Shown here one piece after another: positions 1 to 8,739 of a DNA stretch of 64,000 nt. Location of the stretch: the NCBI GenBank assembly GCA_044228435.1, contig JBGAUW010000001.1, forward strand, positions 62,001-126,000, written 5' to 3'. The stretch's first letter is position 1. Each line of letters opens with the position of its first letter. The notes beneath the pieces were generated by a model. It worked only from the letters and a program-made list of their open reading frames with translations. It was not told the DNA's origin and made no database searches. This DNA comes from Bog-950 sp044228435. GTDB lineage: Bacteria > Bacteroidota > Bacteroidia > Chitinophagales > LD1. The translations under genes were made by a program, and so were the position numbers.

Positions 1-1631
1 ATTTCATAAGGAATATACGAGCGAAGGTTTTTACCCGATGATAAAATACCCTCATTAGCCGAAAGGATAATTACATTTTTAAAATCGAGCGAACGGGTTT
101 CGTATAACCCCATTATCTGCAAGCCCTGCACCGGGTCGCCCTCCAAAGGCACCCGCTCATTACGGAAATTTTCCTTTAATAAAGCGATATAGGTTTTAAT
201 GGTGGTGCTATCGCCACCCATAAACACGTTGCGCGTATTGGTAATTATATTCTGTAACCGGAAGGTTATTTCTACATCGGTAGCCATGGCAGTGTTACCT
301 GCACGGGCATCTTCCAGCAACTTATTTAAAAGCATATTGCTTACCTGCCATAAATAGGCCGCATATAATGAGGCGCTTTCACCCTCAAACAACAACTGAT
401 TAATACTTCCTGCAAAAGCTTTCTCTAACTCCTCCCGCCGTATCAGCACCCGGTTTTGCTTTTTCATTAGCTCTACAAAAGCATCGGTTTGCTGACCGCT
501 AAATACAAGACGGAAATAACTGTGCTGCAGCAAATCGAAAACATCCTTGTAATAATAACGCTGCCCCCTGTTTTTTGATTGGTACTTATGTGAGCTGTTT
601 TGCAGACGGAATAGGATATCGAAAAATGAGGCGGGGTTGCTACCGGCTATGGTTAAACCCATCGTTATGTTAAGCGAGGTAATATTTGCCGGCAGGTTAC
701 CAATAAGCGGACTGAGCAACTTCTCATCGGGCACAATGATCACCGTATCCAGAGCATTCGTTTCATTTAGCTGTAGGCGGTTCTGCAAAATATCGGCGGC
801 CACTTTTACCTGGCCCACATTTTTAGCAGCGCCTATTATGTTTATATTCTTGTCGGTGGAGCTAATACCTTTGGCAAAATACTCCTCTCTTACTCTGAAT
901 TTCGATTTGTATTTACGGAAGGCCGTTCCGGCTTCGTTCATTTCGTCGCGCACATAATACATATCGGCATCCCATACCACCTCCGCATTAGCTACTGCCA
1001 GCAAGTGGTCTATAATTACCTCATCGGTTTTATTAAGCGTGCTAAAGCCCACTACATATACAGCGGTGTAATCGGTATTTAAGTCACCTTTCTTTTCTGC
1101 TACATCGCGCAAAATCATACCGGTATAACCTTTGCCGGCAGCCAATAGCTTTTCGCGCAACAAATGGTATAGCTTTCCAAAATCTTCCCAAAACTTGCGG
1201 TATTGCAACTTATACTCGGTAGGGGTGCCGCCGGGCTCATAAATCTTCATACTCTGCAACTCCTCCAGGTTAAAAAAGAACAGGCGTGCATCAGCCATTT
1301 GCAGATCTATCTCATCAAAATCGCTTACCAGTATACTGGCGGTGCTTATAAATTCATCCAGCGTTAAGCCACCGCCTATTTGCTTATGGCAGGTATAAAG
1401 TTCCGTAACCAGTTCAATACTATCGGCTACAATCAATTTGCTTTGCCCCAGCATCCAATCCTTAAGTGTAGATATCTCCGGTGCGAATACCACCTGCTTA
1501 CTCAACTTCTTCAGTTCGTTTCTAAAATAGGTACACGAACGCTGGTTGGGCATTAGCACCAGCACGTTGCTTAAATCGTTGCCGTGTTTAGCCAGTAGTT
1601 TAGCCGCTATGCCTTCTAAAAAATTCGTCAT
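1..1631 (-). CDS. PD-(D/E)XK nuclease / AddB-like protein (3'-truncated by window edge)
   Basis: An open reading frame runs from an ATG at 1631 to the window edge without a stop, so only the N-terminal ~543 residues are present. The start (MTNFLEGIAAKLL, then LVLMPNQRSCTYF) resembles the inactivated helicase-like N-terminus of Bacteroidetes AddB-type proteins that precede a RecB-like nuclease domain, which would lie outside this window. Its ATG overlaps the TGA of the upstream helicase (ATGA overlap), so the two are probably translationally coupled and form a heterodimeric double-strand-break resection enzyme. The functional call rests mainly on this partnership; the nuclease motif itself is not visible here. 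Confidence 0.75.
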   Translation of the reverse strand, partial: MTNFLEGIAAKLLAKHGNDLSNVLVLMPNQRSCTYFRNELKKLSKQVVFAPEISTLKDWMLGQSKLIVADSIELVTELYTCHKQIGGGLTLDEFISTASILVSDFDEIDLQMADARLFFFNLEELQSMKIYEPGGTPTEYKLQYRKFWEDFGKLYHLLREKLLAAGKGYTGMILRDVAEKKGDLNTDYTAVYVVGFSTLNKTDEVIIDHLLAVANAEVVWDADMYYVRDEMNEAGTAFRKYKSKFRVREEYFAKGISSTDKNINIIGAAKNVGQVKVAADILQNRLQLNETNALDTVIIVPDEKLLSPLIGNLPANITSLNITMGLTIAGSNPASFFDILFRLQNSSHKYQSKNRGQRYYYKDVFDLLQHSYFRLVFSGQQTDAFVELMKKQNRVLIRREELEKAFAGSINQLLFEGESASLYAAYLWQVSNMLLNKLLEDARAGNTAMATDVEITFRLQNIITNTRNVFMGGDSTTIKTYIALLKENFRNERVPLEGDPVQGLQIMGLYETRSLDFKNVIILSANEGILSSGKNLRSYIPYE

Positions 1632-4600
1632 GCCACTACCTCCTTTCTTTGCGCGGCCGTATAAAAAATAATTTTCTCTTTCACCTTAATGCCCGCTTCT
1701 TCCAACCAGCGGCCATACTCTTTTACCTGGTATTGGTGTTGGGTGTTGGGCTCTCCGGTTTTATAATCTACAATAAAGGCCTCGCCATTTTTCAATACCA
1801 CTCTATCGGGTATCCGTAGTTTTTCGTTTTGCTTTAGCAGGGCTCTTTCGGTAATAACACGGCAATCGCGTTTAAACAGCAGGTTAATACCGGGGTTATA
1901 AACTACAGCTTTTAGTTTCTCCAGCAGTTCTATTTCCTCCGCATCGTTTACCAGGCCTCCGGCTTTCATGCTATGCGTTACAAACACCTCATCACCTTCA
2001 TACTTCACTTGTTTAAGCGCTTCGTGCAACAGGTTGCCCTCATCTATACTGCCGGTAGTTGCTTCACTCCAAAGTTTTTCGGCACGCATTTTTACTTTAA
2101 TGGCCGACGCCAGCAATAGGGCAGATTGGGTTTGCCCTTTGCTATACATTTCAAACTTCTCTACTTTCTCCTTTTTTGGTATAGCCTTGGTAAAATCCAA
2201 ATCGCCGAAAACATATTGCTGAAAATCTTCCCATTGTTGCACACCCCGTAAAAATGCAATCAGCAAAGCCGTAACCGAATTATTTTCTACGGGTTCCTTA
2301 TCCAGGTGCTCCGAAAGTATATACAGCGCATCTTCGGGCCTTGTGGTGCCTACATACAGAAGGTTCAGCAAATCCAAAAAAGATTGCTCATCTTCTTTTT
2401 CATACAAACCCGCAAACTCAGTTTGCAATACCTGCTTGTTGCGCGGCAGCAAACCAATATTCATTTTTGGCAGATAGGGTTTGTTCAAAGGCACCCAAAA
2501 AAAACTTTTGGTCATCTTCTTCTCTTCTACCGCATCGGCCAGTATAACTACCGGAAACTGTAAGCCCTTCGATTTATGGATGGTCATAATCCGAACCGCA
2601 TTCAGGCTATCGGGGTAGATGATACTCTTTTTATGCTTAACGCCATCCCACCAACCTAAAAACTCGCTAATAGAATTACCGTAACGGCTGGTGTAAAGCA
2701 ACACCTCATCTAAAAAGAATTGAAGGAAGGGGTCATCATCACTAAGCGTAAATACTCGGATTAACTGCTGCGTTAAGTCGGCTAAGCGGCCAATGGTTAG
2801 TTGGGTGCTGTCAAATTCAATTTGTGTTTGCACTCTAAACTCTGTCTCAAACTCCACAGAGGAAACCTTAAAATCTACCTGCTCAAACTTTGCTAATTTG
2901 CCGTGCAGCAATTGAGTATAGTGCAACATTTCTGCCCTTGCTATGTGGTCATCCTTCCGGCTCAGGTAATTAAAAATGGCCAGCAACAGTTGCACCTTTT
3001 GCGACTGGTTTATCAGCAAGCTTTCCGGCGATATAACCCTAATCTCTTTTTGCACCAGGTACGATGCTATAGTGCTTGCATTCAGGTTACTGCGCGTTAG
3101 TATGGCTATATCGCTCCAGTTATAATTCCGTTCTTGCAGTTCAGCTATAATTTCTAACATCCTTTCGCACCGCACATCATCTATGCTTTTATCATTCTCC
3201 TCTTCGCCGCGCAAAAATTCTATACTTACAAAACCACCGGGCTTTTCTTTGCCTTGTTTTTGAAAATAATCGGCGTAAATGTTCTTGTTCTTTAATTCGG
3301 GTAGCTCCAGCATTTGCCGGTATAGGGCATTATTAAAAGCAATTACAGCCTCGCTGCTGCGGAAGTTTGATTCCAGTATCTCCACCTCTGCACCGTAATT
3401 ATTTACAGCTACCTCGCGTTGCTTTAGCAACTCGTCACCCTCGCTGCCATATATTTTGGGCAACACGGCAAACTGCTCAACCTCGCCACCTCTAAACCGG
3501 TAAATAGCCTGCTTACCATCGCCCACTATCAGGCTATCTTCACTTTTAAACTGAGAGTTCTCTATCAAGGGCAACAGGTTGCGCCATTGTATAACTGAGG
3601 TATCCTGAAACTCGTCAATCAATATATTATCGTACTTCTCTCCTATCCTTTCGTAAATAATGGGCGCATCCTGTTCCTTCACTATTTCAAATACCTTATG
3701 GTGAAAATCGCCGATGTATAGAATATTTTCATCGCGCTTAATTTCTTCCATCAGCTTTTGCAAATCGGCCAACAGAATAAAGGCGTAAAAATTACGCAGC
3801 ATTAAATCGGCTAAAAAGTAATCCTTGCCTTCTGTTTGCCACAGGTGCAAAATAGTTTGGTAATGTCCTCTTAACTGTTCTTTAATCCCCTCGCCCAGTT
3901 TATCTTTTTTACCCCAGTTGTTTTCGTCCAGGCAGGCTCTTACATAGGTGTTACCCGTTACATCTTTCGGAAACTCACCTTCAGCCATTTTTGCATAGTA
4001 TCCAAACACGCCTCTTACTCCCTGAAAGAAATCGGAAGCGGTAAGGCCGTTGGTCATTATCGCATCGAAGGCTTTTTTGCCTTCGTCCAGCACCTCTTTT
4101 TCAAAGCCCTTCATTTTGGCGTGTAGTGCTCCTTTGGCTTCACGCAGTTTATCAAACTCCAGCAGGCTTAGCTGTTGTATAAATGGCATGGCATCATCTA
4201 CAAATAACTCGCGGCCCAGCTTTTGTATTTCATAGTCTATATTCCAGCTTTGGCCATCTTCTATTTTGGTTTCGGCAAATTCTAATACGGCCTGGGTAAT
4301 TTGCGCATCGCTTTCGCTCAGGCGGTCCAGCAATAACTGCACGGCATCGTGCAATAGTTTTTTGCTGTCCATTTCAATATCAAAATTCATGGGTAAGTGC
4401 AGGTCGTAGGCAAACGAACGCACAATGCGGTGCACAAAACTATCGATGGTGCTAACCGAAATATCGGAGTAGTTATGCAACATACTGCGTAAAACCAGGG
4501 CGGCATCAGCACGCAGTTGTGTTTCTTCTTTACCGGTTAAGGCACAAAGCTCTTCGCACAACAGCTTCATCTCTCCTTTCGCAAGTTCCTCCAACGCTTC

Positions 4601-4783
4601 AATTATCCGGCTTTTCATTTCGGCAGCGGCCTTATTGGTAAAGGTAATGGCCAGTATGTTGCGGTATTTAGCTTCGCCTTTTTGCTTAGTGCCGGTGGGT
4701 GGTGTTAATGCCAAACGCAAATACTCTTTTACAAGGGTATAGGTTTTGCCACTACCGGCCGATGATTTGTAAATGCGAAGCAT
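1628..4783 (-). CDS. UvrD/RecB-like helicase-nuclease (AddA-like)
   Basis: This 1051-residue protein is a superfamily 1 DNA helicase fused to a C-terminal RecB-type nuclease. It starts with a Walker A motif (SSAGSGKTYTL, residues ~7-17) and then ITFTNKAAAEMKSRI. The DEFQDT motif II is at ~392, followed by GDGKQAIYRFRGG, ESNFRSS, TIHKSKGLQFPVVILAD and LLYVGTTRPEDALY (motif VI). The C-terminus holds EGNLLHEAL and IPDRVVL...IVDYKTGEP (~1005), matching the PD-(D/E)XK nuclease motifs. The expected role is ATP-driven unwinding and resection of DNA ends for RecA loading. The ATG at 4783 is in the usual place, a few residues before Walker A. It is followed, with a 4-nt overlap, by the AddB-like gene. 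Confidence 0.92.
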   Translation of the reverse strand: MLRIYKSSAGSGKTYTLVKEYLRLALTPPTGTKQKGEAKYRNILAITFTNKAAAEMKSRIIEALEELAKGEMKLLCEELCALTGKEETQLRADAALVLRSMLHNYSDISVSTIDSFVHRIVRSFAYDLHLPMNFDIEMDSKKLLHDAVQLLLDRLSESDAQITQAVLEFAETKIEDGQSWNIDYEIQKLGRELFVDDAMPFIQQLSLLEFDKLREAKGALHAKMKGFEKEVLDEGKKAFDAIMTNGLTASDFFQGVRGVFGYYAKMAEGEFPKDVTGNTYVRACLDENNWGKKDKLGEGIKEQLRGHYQTILHLWQTEGKDYFLADLMLRNFYAFILLADLQKLMEEIKRDENILYIGDFHHKVFEIVKEQDAPIIYERIGEKYDNILIDEFQDTSVIQWRNLLPLIENSQFKSEDSLIVGDGKQAIYRFRGGEVEQFAVLPKIYGSEGDELLKQREVAVNNYGAEVEILESNFRSSEAVIAFNNALYRQMLELPELKNKNIYADYFQKQGKEKPGGFVSIEFLRGEEENDKSIDDVRCERMLEIIAELQERNYNWSDIAILTRSNLNASTIASYLVQKEIRVISPESLLINQSQKVQLLLAIFNYLSRKDDHIARAEMLHYTQLLHGKLAKFEQVDFKVSSVEFETEFRVQTQIEFDSTQLTIGRLADLTQQLIRVFTLSDDDPFLQFFLDEVLLYTSRYGNSISEFLGWWDGVKHKKSIIYPDSLNAVRIMTIHKSKGLQFPVVILADAVEEKKMTKSFFWVPLNKPYLPKMNIGLLPRNKQVLQTEFAGLYEKEDEQSFLDLLNLLYVGTTRPEDALYILSEHLDKEPVENNSVTALLIAFLRGVQQWEDFQQYVFGDLDFTKAIPKKEKVEKFEMYSKGQTQSALLLASAIKVKMRAEKLWSEATTGSIDEGNLLHEALKQVKYEGDEVFVTHSMKAGGLVNDAEEIELLEKLKAVVYNPGINLLFKRDCRVITERALLKQNEKLRIPDRVVLKNGEAFIVDYKTGEPNTQHQYQVKEYGRWLEEAGIKVKEKIIFYTAAQRKEVVA

Positions 4784-4853
4784 GGTTGCAAATTACAAAT
4801 TGGGGAATTACTAATTACTAATTAATACCCACAATTTGGAATAAAAGGCATTT

Positions 4854-5005
4854 GCTCTCACAGAAAACACAGACTGCACAGAAAAATGCAAATACAACAA
4901 AAACAGAAAACACGGAAGTAAAAGGCAATGCTCTCGCAGAAAGCACAGACTGCACGGACAATACGAATACAACAAAAACAGAAAGCACGGAAGAAAGGGA
5001 AATGC
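4854..5005. repeat. Two diverged tandem copies of a ~76-bp sequence
   Basis: The spacer between the helicase and mnmD holds two successive copies of a ~76-bp unit, starting at 4854 and 4930. Both contain GCTCTC(A/G)CAGAAA, then CACAGACTGCAC, then AATACAACAAAAACAGAAA. The complementary strand reads like the CTGTG-rich, low-complexity spacer sequence common in many bacteria. The open plus-strand frame across it is very Thr/Asn/Glu-rich and looks like a by-product. Confidence 0.7.
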
Positions 5006-5011
5006 AGAAGA

Positions 5012-5710
5012 TTAATGGGACGGTTTATGAGCTCTTAGCATTTCTCTTCGGCCGGGAGGGCCGGGTGTTTTTTCGATGGTAAAGCCGGCTTCTTTCATGG
5101 CCTTTTGCACAATTACTTTACTGCAATAGGTTACCAATATACCACCGGGCGCTAAGGCATCCAACATCTTTTTAAAAACCTCTGCCGTCCACATTTCGGG
5201 TTGGTGGGTGGGTGCAAAGGCATCGAAGTATATAACGTTAAAGGTATTAGCCGGCAGTTGAACATCAAAAACAGAATCCTGTATTTTTTTAAAAGCAAAG
5301 TGCGGGGTTACCTGGTGCATCTCGTTCCATCGAACAAGGTGTGTAGTATGGTAAGGTCCATAGCAATACTCGTAGCCTAAATGCTGGGTATAGTTTAGCG
5401 CCTTAATAGTGTCAATATCTACCGGGTAAAGTTCGATAGTGGTATATTCAATTTGCAGGTTTTGCTTTTCGACATACAGCATGGTAAGCAGAGCATTAAG
5501 GCCGGTACCGAAGCCGATTTCGAGAACAACCGCAGCCGGCTTGGTAGCAGCCGCGCTTACCTCCTTAGAATGGTTAAGCGCATATTCCAAACCTTGCTTA
5601 ATAAACACATGGCTACTCTCAACAATAGCACCATGGCGGCTTTTATAAACCTCGTTAAACTGCTCGCTGAATAAAGTATGTGAACCGTCGGCGGTGGTAA
5701 TAATTTGCAT
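5012..5710 (-). CDS. mnmD: tRNA 5-methylaminomethyl-2-thiouridine-forming methyltransferase, MnmD-like
   Basis: This 232-residue SAM-dependent methyltransferase matches the free-standing MnmC N-terminal (DUF752) family. That family methylates aminomethyl-(2-thio)uridine at the wobble position of tRNAs. The SAM-binding loop EIGFGTGLNALL is at ~63-74, and YFDAFAPTHQPEMWT (~160) is the family signature. The C-terminus GPPGRREMLRA is also typical. The frame can be extended to a TTG at 5722, but the ATG at 5710 (MQIITTADGSHTLFSEQF) fits the usual family start and is preferred. There is no MnmC2 oxidase domain, as usual for MnmD. Confidence 0.88.
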   Translation of the reverse strand: MQIITTADGSHTLFSEQFNEVYKSRHGAIVESSHVFIKQGLEYALNHSKEVSAAATKPAAVVLEIGFGTGLNALLTMLYVEKQNLQIEYTTIELYPVDIDTIKALNYTQHLGYEYCYGPYHTTHLVRWNEMHQVTPHFAFKKIQDSVFDVQLPANTFNVIYFDAFAPTHQPEMWTAEVFKKMLDALAPGGILVTYCSKVIVQKAMKEAGFTIEKTPGPPGRREMLRAHKPSH

Positions 5711-5769
5711 AATAGATTTCAAACCTAATTATAGTGCCGTAGAAATCAAAACACTTTTCCTTTCTTAAC

Positions 5770-6537
5770 TTATAAACTACCCTGCTTCTCCACCAGCAAC
5801 TTCCAATACCTTTTTGGCATGTGCTGTATATGCAGTTTCATATTTTTGCGGCTGGCTATGTTTACACTTTTAAAGTATTGCTGCCACAGGGTTTGGTACA
5901 GTTCTTCTTTTTCATCCATCAGCCAGGCGGTGTTTGTGCCCTGGTTACTTTGCTCACTAAAGTTTAAGGTGATGGTTTCTACAGTTTGCAAATTATAGTA
6001 TAGGCCGTAGTTGCGCTTATGGTCATAAATAAGCCATTGCTGGTCGGCATATCGGCGTTCAAAGTGCCCTTTAATTAAAGGCAGCACATCAAAGTCGGGC
6101 TCAATGTGGGCGTAGTAAATATTATCCTTCGTCAGTTTAAACCGGATAAAGGCTTTCATGCGATGCCTTTCGCGGTTTACCATTCGCTCTACGCGTTGCG
6201 CGCGCAATACTGCAAAGTTTGAGTAATCATTTTCAATATTCAGCTTGCTGGCAAATACATATTGAATGTAGGCCAGCATGTTATCTTCTTCCTGCAAGGT
6301 ATCGGCCAGGTAGCTGCAATACAAACCATGCAGACCTGGCGGAGAAAGCTTTTTGCTTAATCCATCCCAAAGCCGTGTAGCCGTCGCTTCATCGGTATAA
6401 ACCGTAATGGTATTGCCAAACAAAGCAGTGGTGCCGGCTTGCCTGCTTATTTTTGCACCGGTCAGCTTGTATTCATACACATAAAATACGGCCGATAGAA
6501 AACCCTCAAAAGTTCCGTCGTAAACAAGGGTATGCAT
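5770..6537 (-). CDS. TIGR03915-type putative DNA metabolism protein
   Basis: This 255-residue protein begins MHTLVYDGTFEGFLSAVF and has RMVNRERHRMKAFIRF and WLIYDHKRNYGLYY further on. These features resemble the DUF4130/TIGR03915 family, which is almost always encoded beside the radical SAM protein found immediately upstream here. The family is also seen fused to a uracil-DNA-glycosylase-like domain in other phyla; no such domain is present in this copy. Its ATG shares a base with the TAA of the radical SAM gene (TAATG), pointing to coupled translation and joint function. The biochemical reaction is not established; a role in DNA repair or modification is inferred from the family. Confidence 0.82.
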   Translation of the reverse strand: MHTLVYDGTFEGFLSAVFYVYEYKLTGAKISRQAGTTALFGNTITVYTDEATATRLWDGLSKKLSPPGLHGLYCSYLADTLQEEDNMLAYIQYVFASKLNIENDYSNFAVLRAQRVERMVNRERHRMKAFIRFKLTKDNIYYAHIEPDFDVLPLIKGHFERRYADQQWLIYDHKRNYGLYYNLQTVETITLNFSEQSNQGTNTAWLMDEKEELYQTLWQQYFKSVNIASRKNMKLHIQHMPKRYWKLLVEKQGSL

Positions 6538-7787
6538 TAAAATATACTTAGTTGTTGCGGTGCCGTTTTTAAATACTTACTGCTGCTACTGGCCAAAATC
6601 AGCTGCTTTATCTTCAACTCAGTAAGGTCTTTAATAGTATCAATAGCACCATTGCAGGTTATAAAATAGCGGGCGCGGTTAATGGCTACGCCCATCTTTT
6701 TCAGGTGTTCCCAGGTTAGCTTATTAAACCGGCGGCCGGCCAAAATTTTACCTACGCTGTTAAGGCCTATACCCGGAACCCGCAGTATTAGTTGCTTATC
6801 GGCCTTATTAATATCTAACGGGAAGAAATGCATGTTGCGCAAAGCCCAGTTTAGTTTAGGGTCTACCTCAGTATCAAAAAACGGTGCGTTTACCGGTAGC
6901 AGTTCATCGGCGGTAAAGCCATAAAAGCGCATCAGCCAATCGCTTTGGTATAAACGGTTTTCGCGCAGCAAGGGCACCTGGCTGCCCAGGGCCGGCAGGC
7001 GGCTATCGTTACTTATGGGCACATAACCCGAATAGTAAACCCGCTTTAAACTAAACTTTTGGTAGAGCGCCGTGGCCGTGCGCATAATATCCCTATCGCT
7101 CTCACCCGTGGCGCCCACTATCATTTGAGTGCTTTGCCCTGCCGGTGTAAACTTAGGCGCCTTTTTAAACACCTTGCGCTCCTCTCTATATTGCACAATC
7201 TCATTCGATATCTGGCGCATAGGGGTTATCATATCCTCCCGCTTCTTTTCGGGGGCCAACAGGGCAAGGCCGGCGTTGGTGGGCATTTCTATATTAATAC
7301 TAATACGGTCGGCATACAAGCCCGCCTGGTGCATTAGTTCGCTGCTGGCACCGGGTATCGATTTTAAATGGATATAGCCGTTAAAGTTATGCTCGGTGCG
7401 CAGCTTTTTAGCCACCATCACCAATCGCTCCATGGTGTAGTCGGCATTTTTAGCAATACCAGAACTAAGGAACAAACCCTCGATATAATTCCTTCGGTAG
7501 AAATTGATAGTAAGGCTAACCACTTCATCTACACTAAAGCTGGTACGCTTTATATCGTTGCTTTTGCGGGTAACGCAATAGGCACAATCGTAAATGCAAT
7601 GGTTGCTCAACAGTATTTTTAGCAACGAAACGCAACGCCCGTCTTCGGTATAAGCATGGCAAATACCCGAACCGGTATCGCCCAAACCTTTATCTTTATT
7701 CTGCCGGTTGCTGCCACTGCTGCTGCACGATACATCGTATTTTGCAGCATCGGCCAGTATAGCCAGTTTAGCTTGTATTTTATCCAT
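6537..7787 (-). CDS. Radical SAM protein linked to DNA repair/modification (TIGR03916-like)
   Basis: This 416-residue radical SAM protein has the cluster-binding motif CIYDCAYC (C-x3-C-x2-C, ~65-72), flanked by LLSNH and RKSNDIKR. A helix-hairpin-helix-like segment (LRVPGIGLNSVGKILAGR, ~325-342) near the C-terminus suggests DNA binding. That layout and the TIGR03915 partner directly downstream identify the TIGR03916 family, described as a putative DNA modification/repair radical SAM protein. A 4Fe-4S cluster and SAM-derived radical chemistry on DNA or a nucleotide lesion are inferred; the substrate is unknown. No photolyase or uracil-DNA glycosylase gene lies nearby. Confidence 0.88.
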   Translation of the reverse strand: MDKIQAKLAILADAAKYDVSCSSSGSNRQNKDKGLGDTGSGICHAYTEDGRCVSLLKILLSNHCIYDCAYCVTRKSNDIKRTSFSVDEVVSLTINFYRRNYIEGLFLSSGIAKNADYTMERLVMVAKKLRTEHNFNGYIHLKSIPGASSELMHQAGLYADRISINIEMPTNAGLALLAPEKKREDMITPMRQISNEIVQYREERKVFKKAPKFTPAGQSTQMIVGATGESDRDIMRTATALYQKFSLKRVYYSGYVPISNDSRLPALGSQVPLLRENRLYQSDWLMRFYGFTADELLPVNAPFFDTEVDPKLNWALRNMHFFPLDINKADKQLILRVPGIGLNSVGKILAGRRFNKLTWEHLKKMGVAINRARYFITCNGAIDTIKDLTELKIKQLILASSSSKYLKTAPQQLSIF

Positions 7788-7914
7788 AATGCCAAAATTA
7801 TTAGCAATACTAAAATTATGAGCATTTTGCCTGTTAAATAACTAAACCAGTTATCCATAACCGCATGTGCAATAAATACTAAACTGGAACGACTACCCAA
7901 CAAACATTTACCAC

Positions 7915-8643
7915 ATGAACTTAAGCAACAACAAAATTTTGATTACCGGCGGAGCCACCGGCATTGGTTTAGGCCTTGCCGAACGATTTATAAAGGAAGG
8001 TAACACAGTATTAATATGCGGCCGACGAGCCGATGCACTGGCAGAAGCCGCAGCCAAATTTCCCGCGCTTATTACCAAACAAGCGGATGTGGCAACTACC
8101 GAAGGCAGACAGGAATTATATAACTGGATTGCTGCCAACCATGCCGATTTAACCGTACTGGTAAACAATGCCGGCATGCAAAACTGGATGCAGCTTGGCG
8201 ATGCCGATTTTTTTGAACGTGCCAAGCAAGAGATTGCCGTTAATATTGAAGGACCTGTGCACCTGGCACAGTTGTTCAGCAAACTGCCAGCCCTGCAAAC
8301 TTTAATAAACGTAACCTCGGGCCTTGCCTTTACACCACTGGTTAAAACACCGGTCTACTCTGCTACCAAGGCGTTTATGCGTTCGTTTACCTTATCGCTG
8401 CGCCAATTGCTTAAAGAAAAGAATATAGAGGTAATTGAAATGATACCACCGGCATTAAACACCGACCTTGGCGGCAAGGGCCTGCACGATTTTGCACCAC
8501 CGGTAAGCGCGTTTATAGAGGCCGTTTTTGAACAGCTAAAGCAGGGCAAAACCGAACTTACTTTTGGTTTTAGCGAGGCTATGCTTAATGCCAGCCCCGA
8601 GGATTTAAAGCAAACCTTTGTCAGGATGAATACGGCGGGGTAA
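7915..8643 (+). CDS. Short-chain dehydrogenase/reductase (DltE-like SDR)
   Basis: This 242-residue SDR oxidoreductase has the nucleotide-binding motif TGGATGIGLGLA (~9-20), the structural NNAG motif (VLVNNAGMQ) and the catalytic YSATK (Tyr-x3-Lys, ~146-150). Sequence around GRRADAL and EVIEMIPPALNTDLGGKG is like the DltE-type SDRs annotated in Firmicutes and Bacteroidetes. The physiological substrate cannot be told from the sequence. It is divergent from the radical SAM gene (127 bp apart) and convergent with ornithine aminotransferase, so it is probably a monocistronic unit. Confidence 0.88.
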   Translation: MNLSNNKILITGGATGIGLGLAERFIKEGNTVLICGRRADALAEAAAKFPALITKQADVATTEGRQELYNWIAANHADLTVLVNNAGMQNWMQLGDADFFERAKQEIAVNIEGPVHLAQLFSKLPALQTLINVTSGLAFTPLVKTPVYSATKAFMRSFTLSLRQLLKEKNIEVIEMIPPALNTDLGGKGLHDFAPPVSAFIEAVFEQLKQGKTELTFGFSEAMLNASPEDLKQTFVRMNTAG

Positions 8644-8670
8644 GGCTAATACATGTGCGCTATTCGCATT

Positions 8671-8729
8671 GGGGATTGCTTCGTCATTTTGCTTGCCTTA
8701 ATGGAAACCAAAATTTTCTCGCAATGACC
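8671..8729 (-). repeat. Degenerate REP-like interspersed element
   Basis: Read on the minus strand, the spacer starts GTCATTGCGAG (8718-8728) and ends GACGAAGCAATCC (about 8672-8684). This matches the outer halves of the widespread GTCATTGCGAG...GAAGCAATC interspersed repeat. The centre is expanded and AT-rich, so it looks like a decayed copy. It lies between two convergent genes, a common place for such elements. Confidence 0.55.
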
Positions 8730-8739
8730 TCTGCCATGC

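Noticed and set aside
4852..5082. 76-codon plus-strand frame over the tandem repeat between the helicase and mnmD genes
   Set aside because: Composition is Thr/Asn/Glu low-complexity from the repeat, and the 3' end overlaps mnmD on the other strand.
7619..7903. 94-codon minus-strand frame overlapping the start of the radical SAM gene
   Set aside because: It overlaps the 5' end of the radical SAM gene in another frame. That gene has clear family motifs.
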